Shown here piece by piece: positions 1-8,698 of a stretch of DNA of 40,569 nucleotides; the stretch's first letter is position 1; every line of letters begins with the position of its first letter. Location of the stretch: assembly GCA_020073365.1 (NCBI GenBank), contig JAIQFL010000068.1:1-40569 (forward strand), written 5' to 3'. A program made the position numbers and the translations under genes. Under the pieces are notes generated by a model that was given only the letters and a program-made list of their open reading frames with translations, was not told the origin of the DNA and searched no databases. This DNA is from Terriglobia bacterium. GTDB taxonomy: Bacteria > Acidobacteriota > Terriglobia > Bryobacterales > Bryobacteraceae.

Positions 1-362
1 CGCTTCAGCTTGAGGACGTTTTCCACGGTCAGCAGAAGCTTGTCGGTGGAAAGGGGCTTCTCGAGGAAATCGACAGCGCCGAGGCGTGTGGCGCGCACCG
101 CCATCTCGATATTGGCCTGCCCGGAGATCATCACCACGGGCAGCGAGATTCCCAGGTTGCGCAAGTCCCCGAGCAGGGAGAGGCCGTCTTTGCCGGGCAT
201 CACGACATCCGACAGCATCATGTCGAACGGTTGGGATTTGACCAATTCCAGTGCGCGGCCGGCATTATCGCAGACGGTGGCTTCGTGGCCCGCGAGCCGG
301 AAGGCCCGTGCCAGGGAAGCCAGCGTATTGGCGTCGTCATCGACAATCAGGAGGTGTGCCAA
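1..362 (-). CDS. NtrC-type response regulator, receiver domain (partial, runs off the left edge)
   Basis: This is the amino end of a two-component response regulator; about 120 residues are visible. The receiver fold is clear: an acidic pocket (IVDDD) at residues 6-10, the phospho-acceptor Asp in MLSDVVMPGKDG near residue 52, the switch Ser in VVMISGQ, and the conserved Lys in DFLEKPLS. The run VRATRLGAVDFLEKPL before the edge is typical of NtrC/NtrX regulators, so an AAA+ sigma-54 activation domain and a Fis-type HTH are expected outside the window, but that is inference. No ATG fits the start. TTG at 360-362 gives LAHLLIVDDD, where homologues usually begin MAHLLIVDDD. It is divergent from the penicillin acylase gene. 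The receiver call is secure; the NtrC subclass is likely. Confidence 0.85.
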   Translation of the reverse strand, partial: MAHLLIVDDDANTLASLARAFRLAGHEATVCDNAGRALELVKSQPFDMMLSDVVMPGKDGLSLLGDLRNLGISLPVVMISGQANIEMAVRATRLGAVDFLEKPLSTDKLLLTVENVLKLK

Positions 363-616
363 GTTTGAGGGTACCGTATTTGGCGAGTGGAGCAGGGCCA
401 GGACAGGCGGGCTGGCCCCAAGTGACAGACGACGTTAGGCGATCGTCTGTCCCACTGGCGAGTGGGCCAGGTTGGGGAGGTTACCAGCTTGAGCCGCGCC
501 CGCAGTTTCTGGATGGCGGCACGGATCTTGGGCGCATTCCCGGGCGCTGAGATAGTATGAACGAGGGCAGGTCACAAAGACTGTGACCTCCCCACTCGGG
601 GAAAAGGAGCCCATCC
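363..616. promoter_or_regulatory. Divergent intergenic region with a perfect inverted repeat
   Basis: This gap separates two divergent genes and holds no convincing coding sequence. At 570-576 and 582-588 lie two perfectly complementary 7-base arms (GGTCACA and TGTGACC) with a 5-base spacer, 29 bases before the ATG of the acylase gene. An SD-like AAGGAG at 604-609 follows. A weak -10-like TAGTAT lies at 553-558. The repeat could be a dimeric repressor operator overlapping the transcription start, or a 5' UTR hairpin. The sequence alone does not decide between them. Confidence 0.4.
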
Positions 617-2767
617 ATGAAACGATTCGCTCTGCTACTGGCGTCCGTCAGCATCCTCTGGGGCGCCGAGAAGGTGGAGATTCTCCGCGATGAGTACGGC
701 GTGCCGCACGTCTTTGCGGCCACCGCGGTAGGGGCCGCCTACGGTTCCGGCTACGCGCAGGCCCAGGACCGCCTGGAAGAAATGCTGCGCAATTACCGCA
801 AGGCGGAAGGCAGCATGGCGGAGGCGTTCGGCCAGGAGTTCGTCTTCCACGACTACCGCCAGCGCGTCTGGCGTCACCGCCAGGTCGCCGAGCAGCATTA
901 CCAGGATCTCGATCCGAAGCTGCGCGCCATGTGCGAGGCTTTCCAGACGGGCGTCAAGCAATTCATGCAGGAGCATCCCGAACAGGTGCCTGCCTGGGCG
1001 CCCAAACTGGAGCCGTGGCAGATCATTGCGTTGGGCCGCTACATCATCTGGGGCTGGCCGGAGGGCGAGGCCGGAGGCGACCTGAGGCGCGTCGGCATCC
1101 AGCCCGACCCGGTGGCCTATCACGGCTCCAATGAAATGCTGCTGGCGCCTTTCCGCACCGCCATGCACGCTCCCATCGCGGTGATCGATCCGCACCTGAC
1201 CTGGTACGGTGAGTTCCGCTTCTACGAGATCCGATTGCATGGCGGGGAGCTGGATCTCTCCGGCGCGGCGATTCTGGGCTTGCCCTTTCCCTCGCTGGGC
1301 CACAACCGGTATGTCTCGGTGGCCATGACCACCGGGGGGCCGGACACCTCCGACGCTTACGAAGAGGAGGTCCAGGACGGCAAGTACAAGTTCAAGGGAG
1401 AGTGGCGCCCGCTGGAGGTGCGCACCGAACGCATCGCGGTGAAGGTGGGGAGCGAGATGAAATGGCAGGACGTCCGGATCGAGTCCACGCACCACGGCCC
1501 CATCGTCGCGCACAAGGACGGCAAGGCGTATTCGCTGGCCATCCCCTACGCCGACGAATATCAGTTGTTCGACACCGGTTGGAAGATGGCCACCGCCCAC
1601 AACCTCACGGAGGCCAAGAAAGCGCTGGCCGGATTGCAATACATGGCGCAGAACATCATGGTCGGCACGGTGGATGGCGACATTTATTACGTGCGGAACG
1701 GCCGCGTGCCCATCCGGCCGAAGGGATGCGACTCCTCCAGGCCGATGCCCGGTTCCACGGGCGAATGCGAATGGCAGGGAATCCATCCCTTCGAGGACCT
1801 GGTGCAGATCGCCAATCCGCCGCAGGGCTACATGCAGAACTGCAACATCTCCCCATTCGCCATGATGAAGGATTCGCCGCTGGTGCCCGAGAAGTGGGCG
1901 GAACATCCGTACCTCTATAACGAGGGCCGCACGCCGCCGCACCAGCGCGCTGCCATGATGGTGGACCTGTTGGACGCGGCGCGGAACGTGACGCCCGAGC
2001 AGGCCATCGGCATCGCGTTCTCCCCGCAGGTGTGGCATGCGGAGCTCTGGCAGGAGCGCATCCGCAAGGCCGCGCCCGAAAGCCAGTTAGGCAAGATGCT
2101 GGCCGATTGGAACCGCCGCAGCGACGCCGATTCACGCGCCGCACTGGGTTACTACCTGTTCAAAACCGGGCTGGGAGTGGCCGGCCGCGCGGTGGATCCG
2201 CCGGCGTCGCTGCCCGACAGCGCGGTGCGCGAGGCGCTCGACAAGGCCGAGCAGAGGCTGAAGGGTGAGTTTGGGCCCGATGCGGTTTTCGGCACGCTGT
2301 TCCGGGTGGGGAGACAAGGCGGCACGCGCACCTGGCCGGTGAGCGGCGGCACGCCGCCCGAGGCCGGGATGGCCACGCCGCGCGCCATCGGCTTCGCCAA
2401 GGTTGGCAAGGAGATGGTTGGGCAATCGGGCCAGACGTCCACCCAGATCGTGATCCTGACCAAACCGCCGCAGTCCTACATGGTGATTCCTCTCGGGGAG
2501 AGCGACCATCCCGACTCGGGCCACTTTGACGACCAGGCGGAGAAACTCTTCAGCAAGAGCCAGGCGAAGCCGACCTGGTTCCTGAATCGCAAGGAACTGG
2601 AGAAGCACGTAACGGCGAAGAAGGAACTGACGATGCTCAATCCTCGCGCCGCGGGTAGTGGAGCAGTTGCCCCGCGGCTCCCAAGATCAGGAACCAATAG
2701 TATCGCGGGGAAGCCGCAACAAACCAAGCTACCAGGCCCAGAAGGGCTGCCGCCTCGCAAAGAGTAA
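617..2767 (+). CDS. Penicillin acylase family protein (peptidase S45, Ntn hydrolase), exported
   Basis: S45 enzymes hydrolyse amide bonds, for example of penicillins, acyl-homoserine lactones or cyclic lipopeptides; the substrate here cannot be told. The protein has 716 residues and begins with a signal peptide ([17 protein letters not shown]). The motif [14 protein letters not shown] opens the alpha chain, and [11 protein letters not shown] follows. Autocatalytic cleavage is predicted before Ser171 in YHGSNEML, followed by the family's VIDPHL motif, so the alpha chain is about 170 residues. Ser171 would be the N-terminal nucleophile of the beta chain. AAGGAG lies 7 bases before the ATG. The last ~44 residues (after AKKELT) look non-homologous and run antisense to the convergent membrane gene for 131 bases, suggesting that the ancestral stop was lost. 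The family call is strong. Confidence 0.9.
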   Translation: MKRFALLLASVSILWGAEKVEILRDEYGVPHVFAATAVGAAYGSGYAQAQDRLEEMLRNYRKAEGSMAEAFGQEFVFHDYRQRVWRHRQVAEQHYQDLDPKLRAMCEAFQTGVKQFMQEHPEQVPAWAPKLEPWQIIALGRYIIWGWPEGEAGGDLRRVGIQPDPVAYHGSNEMLLAPFRTAMHAPIAVIDPHLTWYGEFRFYEIRLHGGELDLSGAAILGLPFPSLGHNRYVSVAMTTGGPDTSDAYEEEVQDGKYKFKGEWRPLEVRTERIAVKVGSEMKWQDVRIESTHHGPIVAHKDGKAYSLAIPYADEYQLFDTGWKMATAHNLTEAKKALAGLQYMAQNIMVGTVDGDIYYVRNGRVPIRPKGCDSSRPMPGSTGECEWQGIHPFEDLVQIANPPQGYMQNCNISPFAMMKDSPLVPEKWAEHPYLYNEGRTPPHQRAAMMVDLLDAARNVTPEQAIGIAFSPQVWHAELWQERIRKAAPESQLGKMLADWNRRSDADSRAALGYYLFKTGLGVAGRAVDPPASLPDSAVREALDKAEQRLKGEFGPDAVFGTLFRVGRQGGTRTWPVSGGTPPEAGMATPRAIGFAKVGKEMVGQSGQTSTQIVILTKPPQSYMVIPLGESDHPDSGHFDDQAEKLFSKSQAKPTWFLNRKELEKHVTAKKELTMLNPRAAGSGAVAPRLPRSGTNSIAGKPQQTKLPGPEGLPPRKE

Positions 2768-3041
2768 ATGCGATGAGTTCCCCGGCGCGGACGAACGCCG
2801 GGTTGCTGCTCTCGCTCGCCCGTTTGAAAAAATAGCTCTTCACCGCGAAGGACGCCGCGACCAGGGCGACCGCTGCCAGCAGCAGCGCCTCGACGAGCGC
2901 CGGGGTGACGGTGGCCGCTTCCGGATGCACCATTTGCGCCACCACGCCGTACATGGCGATCGAGAAGAGCATTGCCACCCAGATAATGAGTCGCTGGCGA
3001 TACAGGGCTTCGGGAGACTGCTGGGGAGACGGCAGTGGCAT
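2637..3041 (-). CDS. Small membrane protein with about four transmembrane helices, unknown function
   Basis: The 134-residue protein has about four hydrophobic stretches: [57 protein letters not shown] and [15 protein letters not shown] charged loop ([11 protein letters not shown]) lies between the second and third. I do not recognise a named family. ATG 3041 is preferred over upstream starts because it leaves only 10 bases after the stop of the CocE/NonD hydrolase, with purine-rich SD-like sequence in that gap, so the two genes are probably cotranscribed and translationally coupled. Its 3' end overlaps the convergent penicillin acylase gene by 131 bases. Confidence 0.65.
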   Translation of the reverse strand: MPLPSPQQSPEALYRQRLIIWVAMLFSIAMYGVVAQMVHPEAATVTPALVEALLLAAVALVAASFAVKSYFFKRASESSNPAFVRAGELIAFTLCEAAALLGLVAWFVAASPRYYWFLILGAAGQLLHYPRRED

Positions 3042-3051
3042 CGTTGCTCTC

Positions 3052-5022
3052 TTACTCCACCCGCATCTGGATGCGCGAGCCATCAGAACCGCCGAAGTAC
3101 ACCCGTTGGGTGGCCTTCACGAAGTCCGTCGAGAGGGCCTTCGGGATGTCCATGAACTTTTGCGGGTTGCGGTCGGTCAACGGGAACCAGCTACTCTGAA
3201 TCTGCACCATGATGCGATGGCCCTGCCGGAACGTGTGCGCGATATCGGGCAGGTTGAACGCGATGCGGTCGGGCTTGCCTGTCTCGAAGGGCACGGGCTT
3301 CTCGAAGCTCTTGCGGAACTTGCCGCGGAAGGGTTCGCCGCGGATGAGCTGCTGATAGCCTCCGATCGGCACCGCATTGGGCGCCACGGCAGGAGTCGCG
3401 GCAGGCGCGCCGGCCGCCGGAGCGGGATTGTTGAAATCGGGATAGTCGCCGGGATAGACGTCGATGACCTTCACATCGAAGTCCGAGTCGGTTCCGGTAG
3501 TGGAGACTTTCAGGTCGACCGAAATCGGGCCGAAGACCGTAACATCGTGGTCCAGCGGCTCGGTCTTATAAACCAGAACGTCGGGGCGTGTGGCCGCGAA
3601 GCGCTGGTCCTCGGTCATGTAGGTGTTGAGGACTCCCATGAGGACGCGGCCGACGTAGGGAACGGGCTTGTTCGGGTCGGAGAGGTATTCGTCGAAGGCT
3701 GCCTGCGCCGGCTGCTGCCACGAGAGCTTACCCTTCGCGCCCAGAAAAATCGTGGTGGCCTTGACGGCGGTGGGAGGCCATGCGTCGAAACGGCGCCACT
3801 GATTCATGCCGGTTTGGAAGACCCATGCCTTGGGAAATTTTCCGTCGCCTTTGGCTTTCAGATAGTAGCTGAAGAACGGGAACTCGATCTTCTCACGGTA
3901 ATACAGGGCCGTCTTCGAACCGAAGTTGACGTTGCCCAGGCGGTCGCCATCGCCGCGCGAGAATCCGCCGTGGTTCCACGGACCCACCACCAGCATGTCC
4001 ACGGGAGGGGGCGTGTTCTTCTCCATGAAATCGACCTGCCGCAACAGCCCTTGCGGATCCTCCGTGTCGTACCATCCGCCCACCAGCATGACGGCCGGCT
4101 TGATGTGCGCCAGGTGCTTCCAGATGGCGCGCGACTGCCACACCTCGTCATATGCGGTGTGCTCGATGTTGAGCGTCCAGTAGGGCTGCTTGTGCTTGAA
4201 GTACTTTTCGTCGGCATTGGCGAGCGAGCCCATGTCGAGGTAGAACTCGTAACCATCGGGCGTACCGTACTGAAATGGCAGCGCGGGCCGGGGAGGCTCC
4301 GGGTCGCCCTCGCGAGGGTGGAAGCCCATATAGAAACTGAACCGGTGGGCCAGCATGAACGCGCCGTTGTGGTACACATCGTCGCCCATGTAGTAATCCG
4401 TGACGGGCGCCTGCGGGGAAACGGCCACCAACGCCGGATGGGCATCGATCATACCGGCCGTGGCATAGAAGCCGGGCTGCGAGATTCCCCACATCCCCAC
4501 CTTGCCCGTGTTTCCCGGGACGTGTCGGATCAGCCAGTCGATGGTGTCGTAGGTGTCGGTGCTCTCGTCGGTGTCCTTCGGCCGGCTCTTGACCGGCTTG
4601 TGCGGGCGGTTGATGGTGTAGTCGCCCTCGCTCATGAAACGGCCGCGAATGTCCTGATAGACGAAGATGAACCGGTCGCGCGCGAACAACTCGGAAGGGC
4701 CGAGGCTCTCGGGGTACTGGTCGATCCCGTAGGGGCGGATGTTGTACGGCGTTCGCTCCATCAGGATGGGGTAGGTCTTGCCGTCGGTCAAGACGTCTTT
4801 GGGAATGTAGACCGAGGTGAAGAGCTTTACGCCATCGCGCATGGGGATGCGGTAGTCGTATTTGGAGTAGCTCTCGCGGATGAAGGCGACTCCCGGGATT
4901 CCGGGACGCGGCTGGGGCGGGGAAGGCCCGGGGCCAGGCCCTTGGGAAGTCCCTTGGGTTGGGGTGGTCTGTGCGCCGGCCAGCGCCGCGATGGCGAGCA
5001 GGATCACAATCGGGATTCGCAT
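3052..5022 (-). CDS. CocE/NonD family hydrolase (X-Pro dipeptidyl-peptidase S15-like), secreted
   Basis: Family members are alpha/beta hydrolases cleaving esters, acyl groups or X-Pro peptides; the substrate is unknown. The 656-residue protein starts with a signal peptide (MRIPIVILLAIAALAGAQ) and a Pro/Gly-rich linker to about residue 45. The catalytic domain opens with YRIPMRDGVKL, and VYQDIRGR is the hallmark following the first strands. The nucleophile is probably Ser181 in GISQPG. The expected Asp lies in GGWYDTED and the His in VGPWNHGG. The C-terminal third (from about VPYVGRVLMG) is the jelly-roll domain, with an Ala/Pro-rich insertion near APAAGAPAATPAVAP. The gene is followed at once by the small membrane protein. 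The family call is strong. Confidence 0.9.
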   Translation of the reverse strand: MRIPIVILLAIAALAGAQTTPTQGTSQGPGPGPSPPQPRPGIPGVAFIRESYSKYDYRIPMRDGVKLFTSVYIPKDVLTDGKTYPILMERTPYNIRPYGIDQYPESLGPSELFARDRFIFVYQDIRGRFMSEGDYTINRPHKPVKSRPKDTDESTDTYDTIDWLIRHVPGNTGKVGMWGISQPGFYATAGMIDAHPALVAVSPQAPVTDYYMGDDVYHNGAFMLAHRFSFYMGFHPREGDPEPPRPALPFQYGTPDGYEFYLDMGSLANADEKYFKHKQPYWTLNIEHTAYDEVWQSRAIWKHLAHIKPAVMLVGGWYDTEDPQGLLRQVDFMEKNTPPPVDMLVVGPWNHGGFSRGDGDRLGNVNFGSKTALYYREKIEFPFFSYYLKAKGDGKFPKAWVFQTGMNQWRRFDAWPPTAVKATTIFLGAKGKLSWQQPAQAAFDEYLSDPNKPVPYVGRVLMGVLNTYMTEDQRFAATRPDVLVYKTEPLDHDVTVFGPISVDLKVSTTGTDSDFDVKVIDVYPGDYPDFNNPAPAAGAPAATPAVAPNAVPIGGYQQLIRGEPFRGKFRKSFEKPVPFETGKPDRIAFNLPDIAHTFRQGHRIMVQIQSSWFPLTDRNPQKFMDIPKALSTDFVKATQRVYFGGSDGSRIQMRVE

Positions 5023-5148
5023 GGTGGATTGAGTTTGATTCTAGCGTAATGGAGCCGATTGGGGCGGTTGCTACCGGCAATTACGTACTGTATGCTTGGC
5101 TTGTAATCATCAAGTCCATCTCCAGAATCCACGAAAGAGGACAGCACG

Positions 5149-5493
5149 ATGGCAGAGACCGGCCTTAAAGGTCCATTTGCGCTTACCGAGGCGATCGTCA
5201 ATCAGGAGGTCAGCCAGAAATCCCCGGGTTCCTATGCTCTCGATCAGTCCCATGAGTCCGGAGGTTTCCATATTTCCTATGTCGGCCGATCGGACACGGA
5301 TGTAAACGCGCGGCTGCGGGAGCATTTGGGGAAGTACAAGCGGTTCAAGTTCGAGTATTACGCCACACCCAAAGACGCGTTTGAAAAGGAATGCGGGCTG
5401 TACCACGATTTCAATCCGCCGGCCAAGATTACGCACCCGGAGCGTCCCTCCCAGTCTGGCTGGAAGTGCCCGCGCTGTAAGTTGTTCGGTTGA
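5149..5493 (+). CDS. GIY-YIG nuclease-like protein with a C-terminal CPRC motif
   Basis: The 114-residue protein reads as a compact GIY-YIG domain: GSYAL (Tyr29) stands for GIY, ISYVGRSD (Tyr44) for YIG, then NARLREHL with the conserved Arg/His region (Arg55, His59), and an acidic metal-ligand candidate in AFEKEC (Glu79 or Glu81) before a helix. The tail carries a half zinc knuckle, WKCPRC (Cys107, Cys110). Family knowledge suggests DNA cleavage or binding, but stand-alone small members are poorly understood. The start has a good SD (GAGGA). It is a lone gene, divergent from the CocE/NonD hydrolase, and converges on a TonB-receptor remnant. The fold assignment is fairly confident; the activity is unknown. 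Confidence 0.7.
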   Translation: MAETGLKGPFALTEAIVNQEVSQKSPGSYALDQSHESGGFHISYVGRSDTDVNARLREHLGKYKRFKFEYYATPKDAFEKECGLYHDFNPPAKITHPERPSQSGWKCPRCKLFG

Positions 5494-5547
5494 GCTTACG
5501 GCGCCCCAGCGGCTTGGTGCAGGTGGAAATCCGCGGCGGGTTTTGCG

Positions 5548-5824
5548 GGGGCCCGCGGCCCCGGGCACCCACTGTAGCGCCTCCGGGATAGAAGTCGCGC
5601 TCGTGCGCTTGATGTCCTCCGCCGCCAGAACGAACACCGCCGCCGGCGCCTTAGATAGTTGCTGCGCCTTGCGCCTTGCGGCCCACGGAAGTCACCTGGA
5701 GGGTGAACAGCTCATCCACGCTCAGTTTGTCCAGGTCGTCGGTGGGAGCGCCCACGCGTTGGGCCAAAGCTGTCCCCAGGACCGTAGAGGCAACCACGAG
5801 AAGCCGGGCAGCAGTCATAACCAT
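5548..5824 (-). pseudogene. TonB-dependent receptor remnant: signal peptide plus start of plug, frameshifted and truncated
   Basis: Reading leftward from ATG 5824 (or 5818) gives a signal peptide (MTAARLLVVASTVLGTALAQ), then DDLDKLSVDELFTLQVTSVGRKAQ, the typical start of a TonB-dependent receptor. The frame then breaks. In the neighbouring frame the plug continues with QLSKAPAAVFVLAAEDIKR and TSATSIPEALQWVPG. The break coincides with a 7-base tandem duplication (GCGCCTT at 5664-5670 and 5671-5677). Removing one copy restores one continuous plug. Homology stops after VPG, next to a GC palindrome at 5548-5562, and the rest of the plug and the whole beta-barrel are absent. This is clearly a decayed gene. 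Confidence 0.8.
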
Positions 5825-5929
5825 CTCATCGGCCGGAAGGTGTTTTTTTGAGTAGGGACCAGGGAAGCCCCGTCACAAACCACCCTATCGGCGGAATAGG
5901 TCCAGGACTTTATAGGGGTTGACCGGAGA

Positions 5930-7363
5930 TCAGTAGATCGTCGCCCCGGCAGTGAGCGGCGCCTGGCGTATTTCCAGACAGCCCCGGCCGGTAGGCAGTA
6001 CCTTGCCCGGATTCAAGCGGTTGTCGGGATCAAAAAGGTCTTTCAGACGGCGGATCATGTCCAGGGTCTCGGGACTGAACAGCTTGGCCATCAGCTCGTT
6101 CTTTTCCATGCCTACACCGTGCTCCCCAGTGATGGAGCCGCCGGCCTCGATGCAATAGGTCAGGATGGCCTCCCCCGCGGCGCGCGCTTTGTCGAGATCG
6201 CCGGGCTTGCGCGCGTCGAACAGGATGATGGGGTGCATGTTGCCGTCGCCGGCATGGAAGATGTTGCTGATGGTGAGGCCGTATTCGCGAGCCACTTCGC
6301 CGATGAAATGGAGAGTGGGCGCAATCTTGGTGCGGGGCACCACGCCGTCCTGGACGTAGTATGTGGGGCTGACGCGGCCCACGGCGCCGAACGCGTTCTT
6401 GCGGCCTTTCCAGAGCAGGTCGCGCTCCTCGGGGGTCCGCGCCACCCGGAATTCGCGCGCGCCGGAAACCAGGCAGGCTTCGCGAATCTGCTCCACCTGC
6501 TCCTCCACGGCTTCGCGCAGGCCCTCCAGTTCGATGAGCAGCACGGCGGCGGCATCCATGGGGTATCCCGCGTGGGTAGCCTCTTCCACCATGCGAAGCA
6601 TCACGCCGTCGAGCATCTCGACCGCCACCGGGGTGATGGCGCGGGCGGTGATCTCGGCGACGGTGCGCCCCGCGTCTTCGCTGGACTCATAAACTGCCAG
6701 GATGGTCTTCACCATTTCGGCCTTGCGCATGAGCCGCACGGTCACCTTGCTGACCAGCGCCATGGTGCCTTCCGAACCGGTGAACAGGCCGGTGAGGTCG
6801 TAGCCCGGCAAGTCCAGCTCCTTGCCGCCGGTCTCGACGATGGTGGCATCCGGGAACACCATTTCCAGGCCGAGCACGTGGTTGGTGGTGACGCCGTAGG
6901 CCAGCGTGTGCGGCCCTCCGGCGTTTTCCGCCACATTGCCGCCGAGAGTGCAGGCGCGCTGGCTGGAAGGGTCGGGGGCGTAAAAGTAACCGCTCTCCTG
7001 GACGGCCTGTGTAATGTCGAGGTTGACCACACCCGGCTGGACCACGGCGCGCTGGTTCTCGATATCGATCTCCAGGATCCGGTTCATGCGGGCGAACGCC
7101 ACCATGATGCCGCCTTCGCGGGGAATGGCTCCCCCCGAGAGCCCCGTCCCGGCGCCCCGGCCTACGAACGGGACCTGGAATTCACGCGCGATGCCGGCAA
7201 TGGCGGCCACATCCGCGGTGGTGCGGGGAAAGACCACCAGGTCGGGGCGATGCTTATCCACGCTGCCATCGTACTCGTAGAGCGTGAGGTCTTCGATCCG
7301 GTCCAGATAGCCGCGGGGGCCGAGGAGTGCTGCGATTCGTTCGGTGACGCCGGCTGGCAGCAT
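5930..7363 (-). CDS. glcD: Glycolate oxidase FAD-linked subunit (GlcD-like FAD oxidase)
   Basis: GlcD-type flavoproteins oxidise glycolate, D-lactate or related 2-hydroxy acids. The 477-residue protein has the FAD-binding PCMH domain in its first half, with GRGAGTGLSGGA and TLGGNVAENAGG contacting FAD. The C-terminal FAD-oxidase domain contains HAGDGNMHP and ends with GGSITGEHGVGM. ATG 7363 (MLPAGVTERI) matches where homologues begin; an in-frame GTG at 7414 would add 17 residues unlike the family. No glcE or glcF lies beside it, so partner subunits must be elsewhere or the enzyme may act alone, like D-lactate dehydrogenases of this fold. The family is certain; the exact substrate is not. Confidence 0.88.
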   Translation of the reverse strand: MLPAGVTERIAALLGPRGYLDRIEDLTLYEYDGSVDKHRPDLVVFPRTTADVAAIAGIAREFQVPFVGRGAGTGLSGGAIPREGGIMVAFARMNRILEIDIENQRAVVQPGVVNLDITQAVQESGYFYAPDPSSQRACTLGGNVAENAGGPHTLAYGVTTNHVLGLEMVFPDATIVETGGKELDLPGYDLTGLFTGSEGTMALVSKVTVRLMRKAEMVKTILAVYESSEDAGRTVAEITARAITPVAVEMLDGVMLRMVEEATHAGYPMDAAAVLLIELEGLREAVEEQVEQIREACLVSGAREFRVARTPEERDLLWKGRKNAFGAVGRVSPTYYVQDGVVPRTKIAPTLHFIGEVAREYGLTISNIFHAGDGNMHPIILFDARKPGDLDKARAAGEAILTYCIEAGGSITGEHGVGMEKNELMAKLFSPETLDMIRRLKDLFDPDNRLNPGKVLPTGRGCLEIRQAPLTAGATIY

Positions 7364-7453
7364 GAGTCCAGTGTAGAACAGAGGGCATCGCGCCTGGGAC
7401 TGGAGGGAATTCACGAAACCGCCGATAGAAGTCCCGTAGGGAGGGCGCTAAAA

Positions 7454-7693
7454 ATGAATAGCGACCATTTACCGCCCAATGCGGACACGCGTGGATTCGG
7501 TGCAGCCTCCGGCGACCAAGCCGGTGCATCGCAACACGCACGGTGCTATACGCCTGCCGCGCCTCTTCTGGCAGTGATGCAGGAACAGGTGAGCTATCTG
7601 ATGAACCATGCGGGCAACCACTGCCTTACTGGGTGCCCGGACTGTGCCCGGCTGGAGGAAGTCAGGCGGTGCCTTCTCAAACCGTTTGCTTGA
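7454..7693 (+). CDS. Small Cys-motif protein, unknown function
   Basis: The 79-residue reading frame is supported by a strong SD (GGAGGG, about 8-10 bases before the ATG) and a conserved-looking C-terminal half. That half has HCLTGCPDCARLEEVRRCLL, which could be a small metal-binding knuckle (CxxCxxC) followed by a helix. The N-terminal third is low in hydrophobic residues and probably disordered. It lies in the gap between glcD and galU, divergent from glcD and convergent with galU. I recall small acidobacterial proteins with a similar Cys-Pro-x-Cys tail but no assigned function. Confidence rests on the SD and the Cys motif. Confidence 0.5.
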   Translation: MNSDHLPPNADTRGFGAASGDQAGASQHARCYTPAAPLLAVMQEQVSYLMNHAGNHCLTGCPDCARLEEVRRCLLKPFA

Positions 7694-7715
7694 CGCCGCG
7701 GGAACAGCGGGCGAG

Positions 7716-8600
7716 CTACAATTTGAGCCCTTTCAGGTACTCCAGGAAGGGCCCGCCCAGATCGCGGCGGCGCAGAGCGAACTCCACGGTTGCCTTGAGG
7801 AAACCCAGTTTGTCGCCGGCATCGTAGCGCGTGCCTTCGAAGCGGTACGCGTAGATCGGGCGGCTGCGCAATAAATGCTTCAGCGCGTCCGTGAGCTGGA
7901 TCTCGCCCCCCGAGCCGGGATCGATGGCTTGCAGGGAATCGAAAATCTCGGGGGTCAGCACATACCGGCCGATAATGGCGAGATTGGATGGCGCTTCGGA
8001 TTGCTTGGGCTTCTCCACCAGGTTTCGAATGCGGAAGAGGCGATCGTGGCAGCCGTTGTGGGAAACCGGCTCGGCATCGATGGCGCCATAGGATGAGATG
8101 TTCTCGGCGGGCACCTCCATTACCGCCAATACCGGCGCGCCGAAGAAGCTGTGGATATCCAGAAGCTGGCGAAGAGCGGGGGTCTCGGCTTCGATGACGT
8201 CGTCCGCCAGCACCACGGCGAAGGGCTCGTGGCCCACCAGTTCCATGGCGCGCAGCACCGCGTGTCCCAGGCCCAGGGCCTCCTTCTGGCGCACGTAGGA
8301 GACGTCGATCATGTCCGAGATATTGCGGACGATGGCCAGCAGTTCCTTCTTGTTGCGCGATTCCAGCAGGTATTCCAGCTCGAAGCTGACGTCGAAGTGA
8401 TCCTCGATGGCGGATTTGCCTCGCCCGGTCACGATGATGATGTTCTGTATCCCCGAATGGAGCGCCTCCTCCACCCCATACTGAATGATGGGTTTGTCCA
8501 CGATGGGCAACATCTCTTTAGGCTGGGCTTTGGTAGCGGGAAGAAAACGGGTGCCGAGCCCAGCGGCGGGAAAGACGGCTTTTCGAACTCTGGCTGGCAT
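7716..8600 (-). CDS. galU: UTP--glucose-1-phosphate uridylyltransferase
   Basis: GalU makes UDP-glucose from UTP and glucose-1-phosphate for exopolysaccharide, glycolipid and trehalose synthesis; it is cytosolic. The 294-residue protein is of usual length. It carries the nucleotidyltransferase signature FPAAGLGTRFLPATKAQPKEM near the N-terminus, VDKPIIQYGVEEA, the QKEALGLGHAV loop and the metal-binding VLADDVI. LVEKP and GRYVLTPEIF follow. ATG 8600 is chosen over an upstream in-frame start because GGAGAAG immediately precedes it and homologues start with PARVRKAVFPAAG. It is divergent from the ferredoxin gene. The assignment is strong. Confidence 0.93.
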   Translation of the reverse strand: MPARVRKAVFPAAGLGTRFLPATKAQPKEMLPIVDKPIIQYGVEEALHSGIQNIIIVTGRGKSAIEDHFDVSFELEYLLESRNKKELLAIVRNISDMIDVSYVRQKEALGLGHAVLRAMELVGHEPFAVVLADDVIEAETPALRQLLDIHSFFGAPVLAVMEVPAENISSYGAIDAEPVSHNGCHDRLFRIRNLVEKPKQSEAPSNLAIIGRYVLTPEIFDSLQAIDPGSGGEIQLTDALKHLLRSRPIYAYRFEGTRYDAGDKLGFLKATVEFALRRRDLGGPFLEYLKGLKL

Positions 8601-8645
8601 CTTCTCCAGTTTGGTGCCGCCAGTGTGCGTTTGGCAACTAACGAA

Positions 8646-8674
8646 TTGTTTTTCCGCTTCTGCTGTGCTATGTA
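8646..8674 (+). promoter_or_regulatory. Candidate sigma-70 promoter for the ferredoxin gene
   Basis: TTGTTT at 8646-8651 and TATGTA at 8669-8674 are separated by 17 bases, a good vegetative spacing. Transcription would begin near 8681, about 18 bases before the ferredoxin ATG. No strong SD precedes that ATG. The site lies in the divergent gap between galU and the ferredoxin gene. Confidence 0.4.
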
Positions 8675-8698
8675 TAGGTACCTGGGAAAACAACAGCA

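Noticed and set aside
2905..5049. 714-codon plus-strand frame opposite the CocE/NonD hydrolase
   Set aside because: The minus-strand frame has a signal peptide and catalytic motifs; the plus frame is a high-GC shadow with Arg/Val/His-rich filler.
5548..5562. GC palindrome as an intrinsic terminator of the GIY-YIG-like gene
   Set aside because: The stem is strong but no T-run follows it on either strand in the right orientation.
6119..7453. Long plus-strand frame opposite glcD
   Set aside because: It mirrors the glcD codon pattern and has no recognisable domain; only its last 79 codons (7454-7693) have their own SD and motif.
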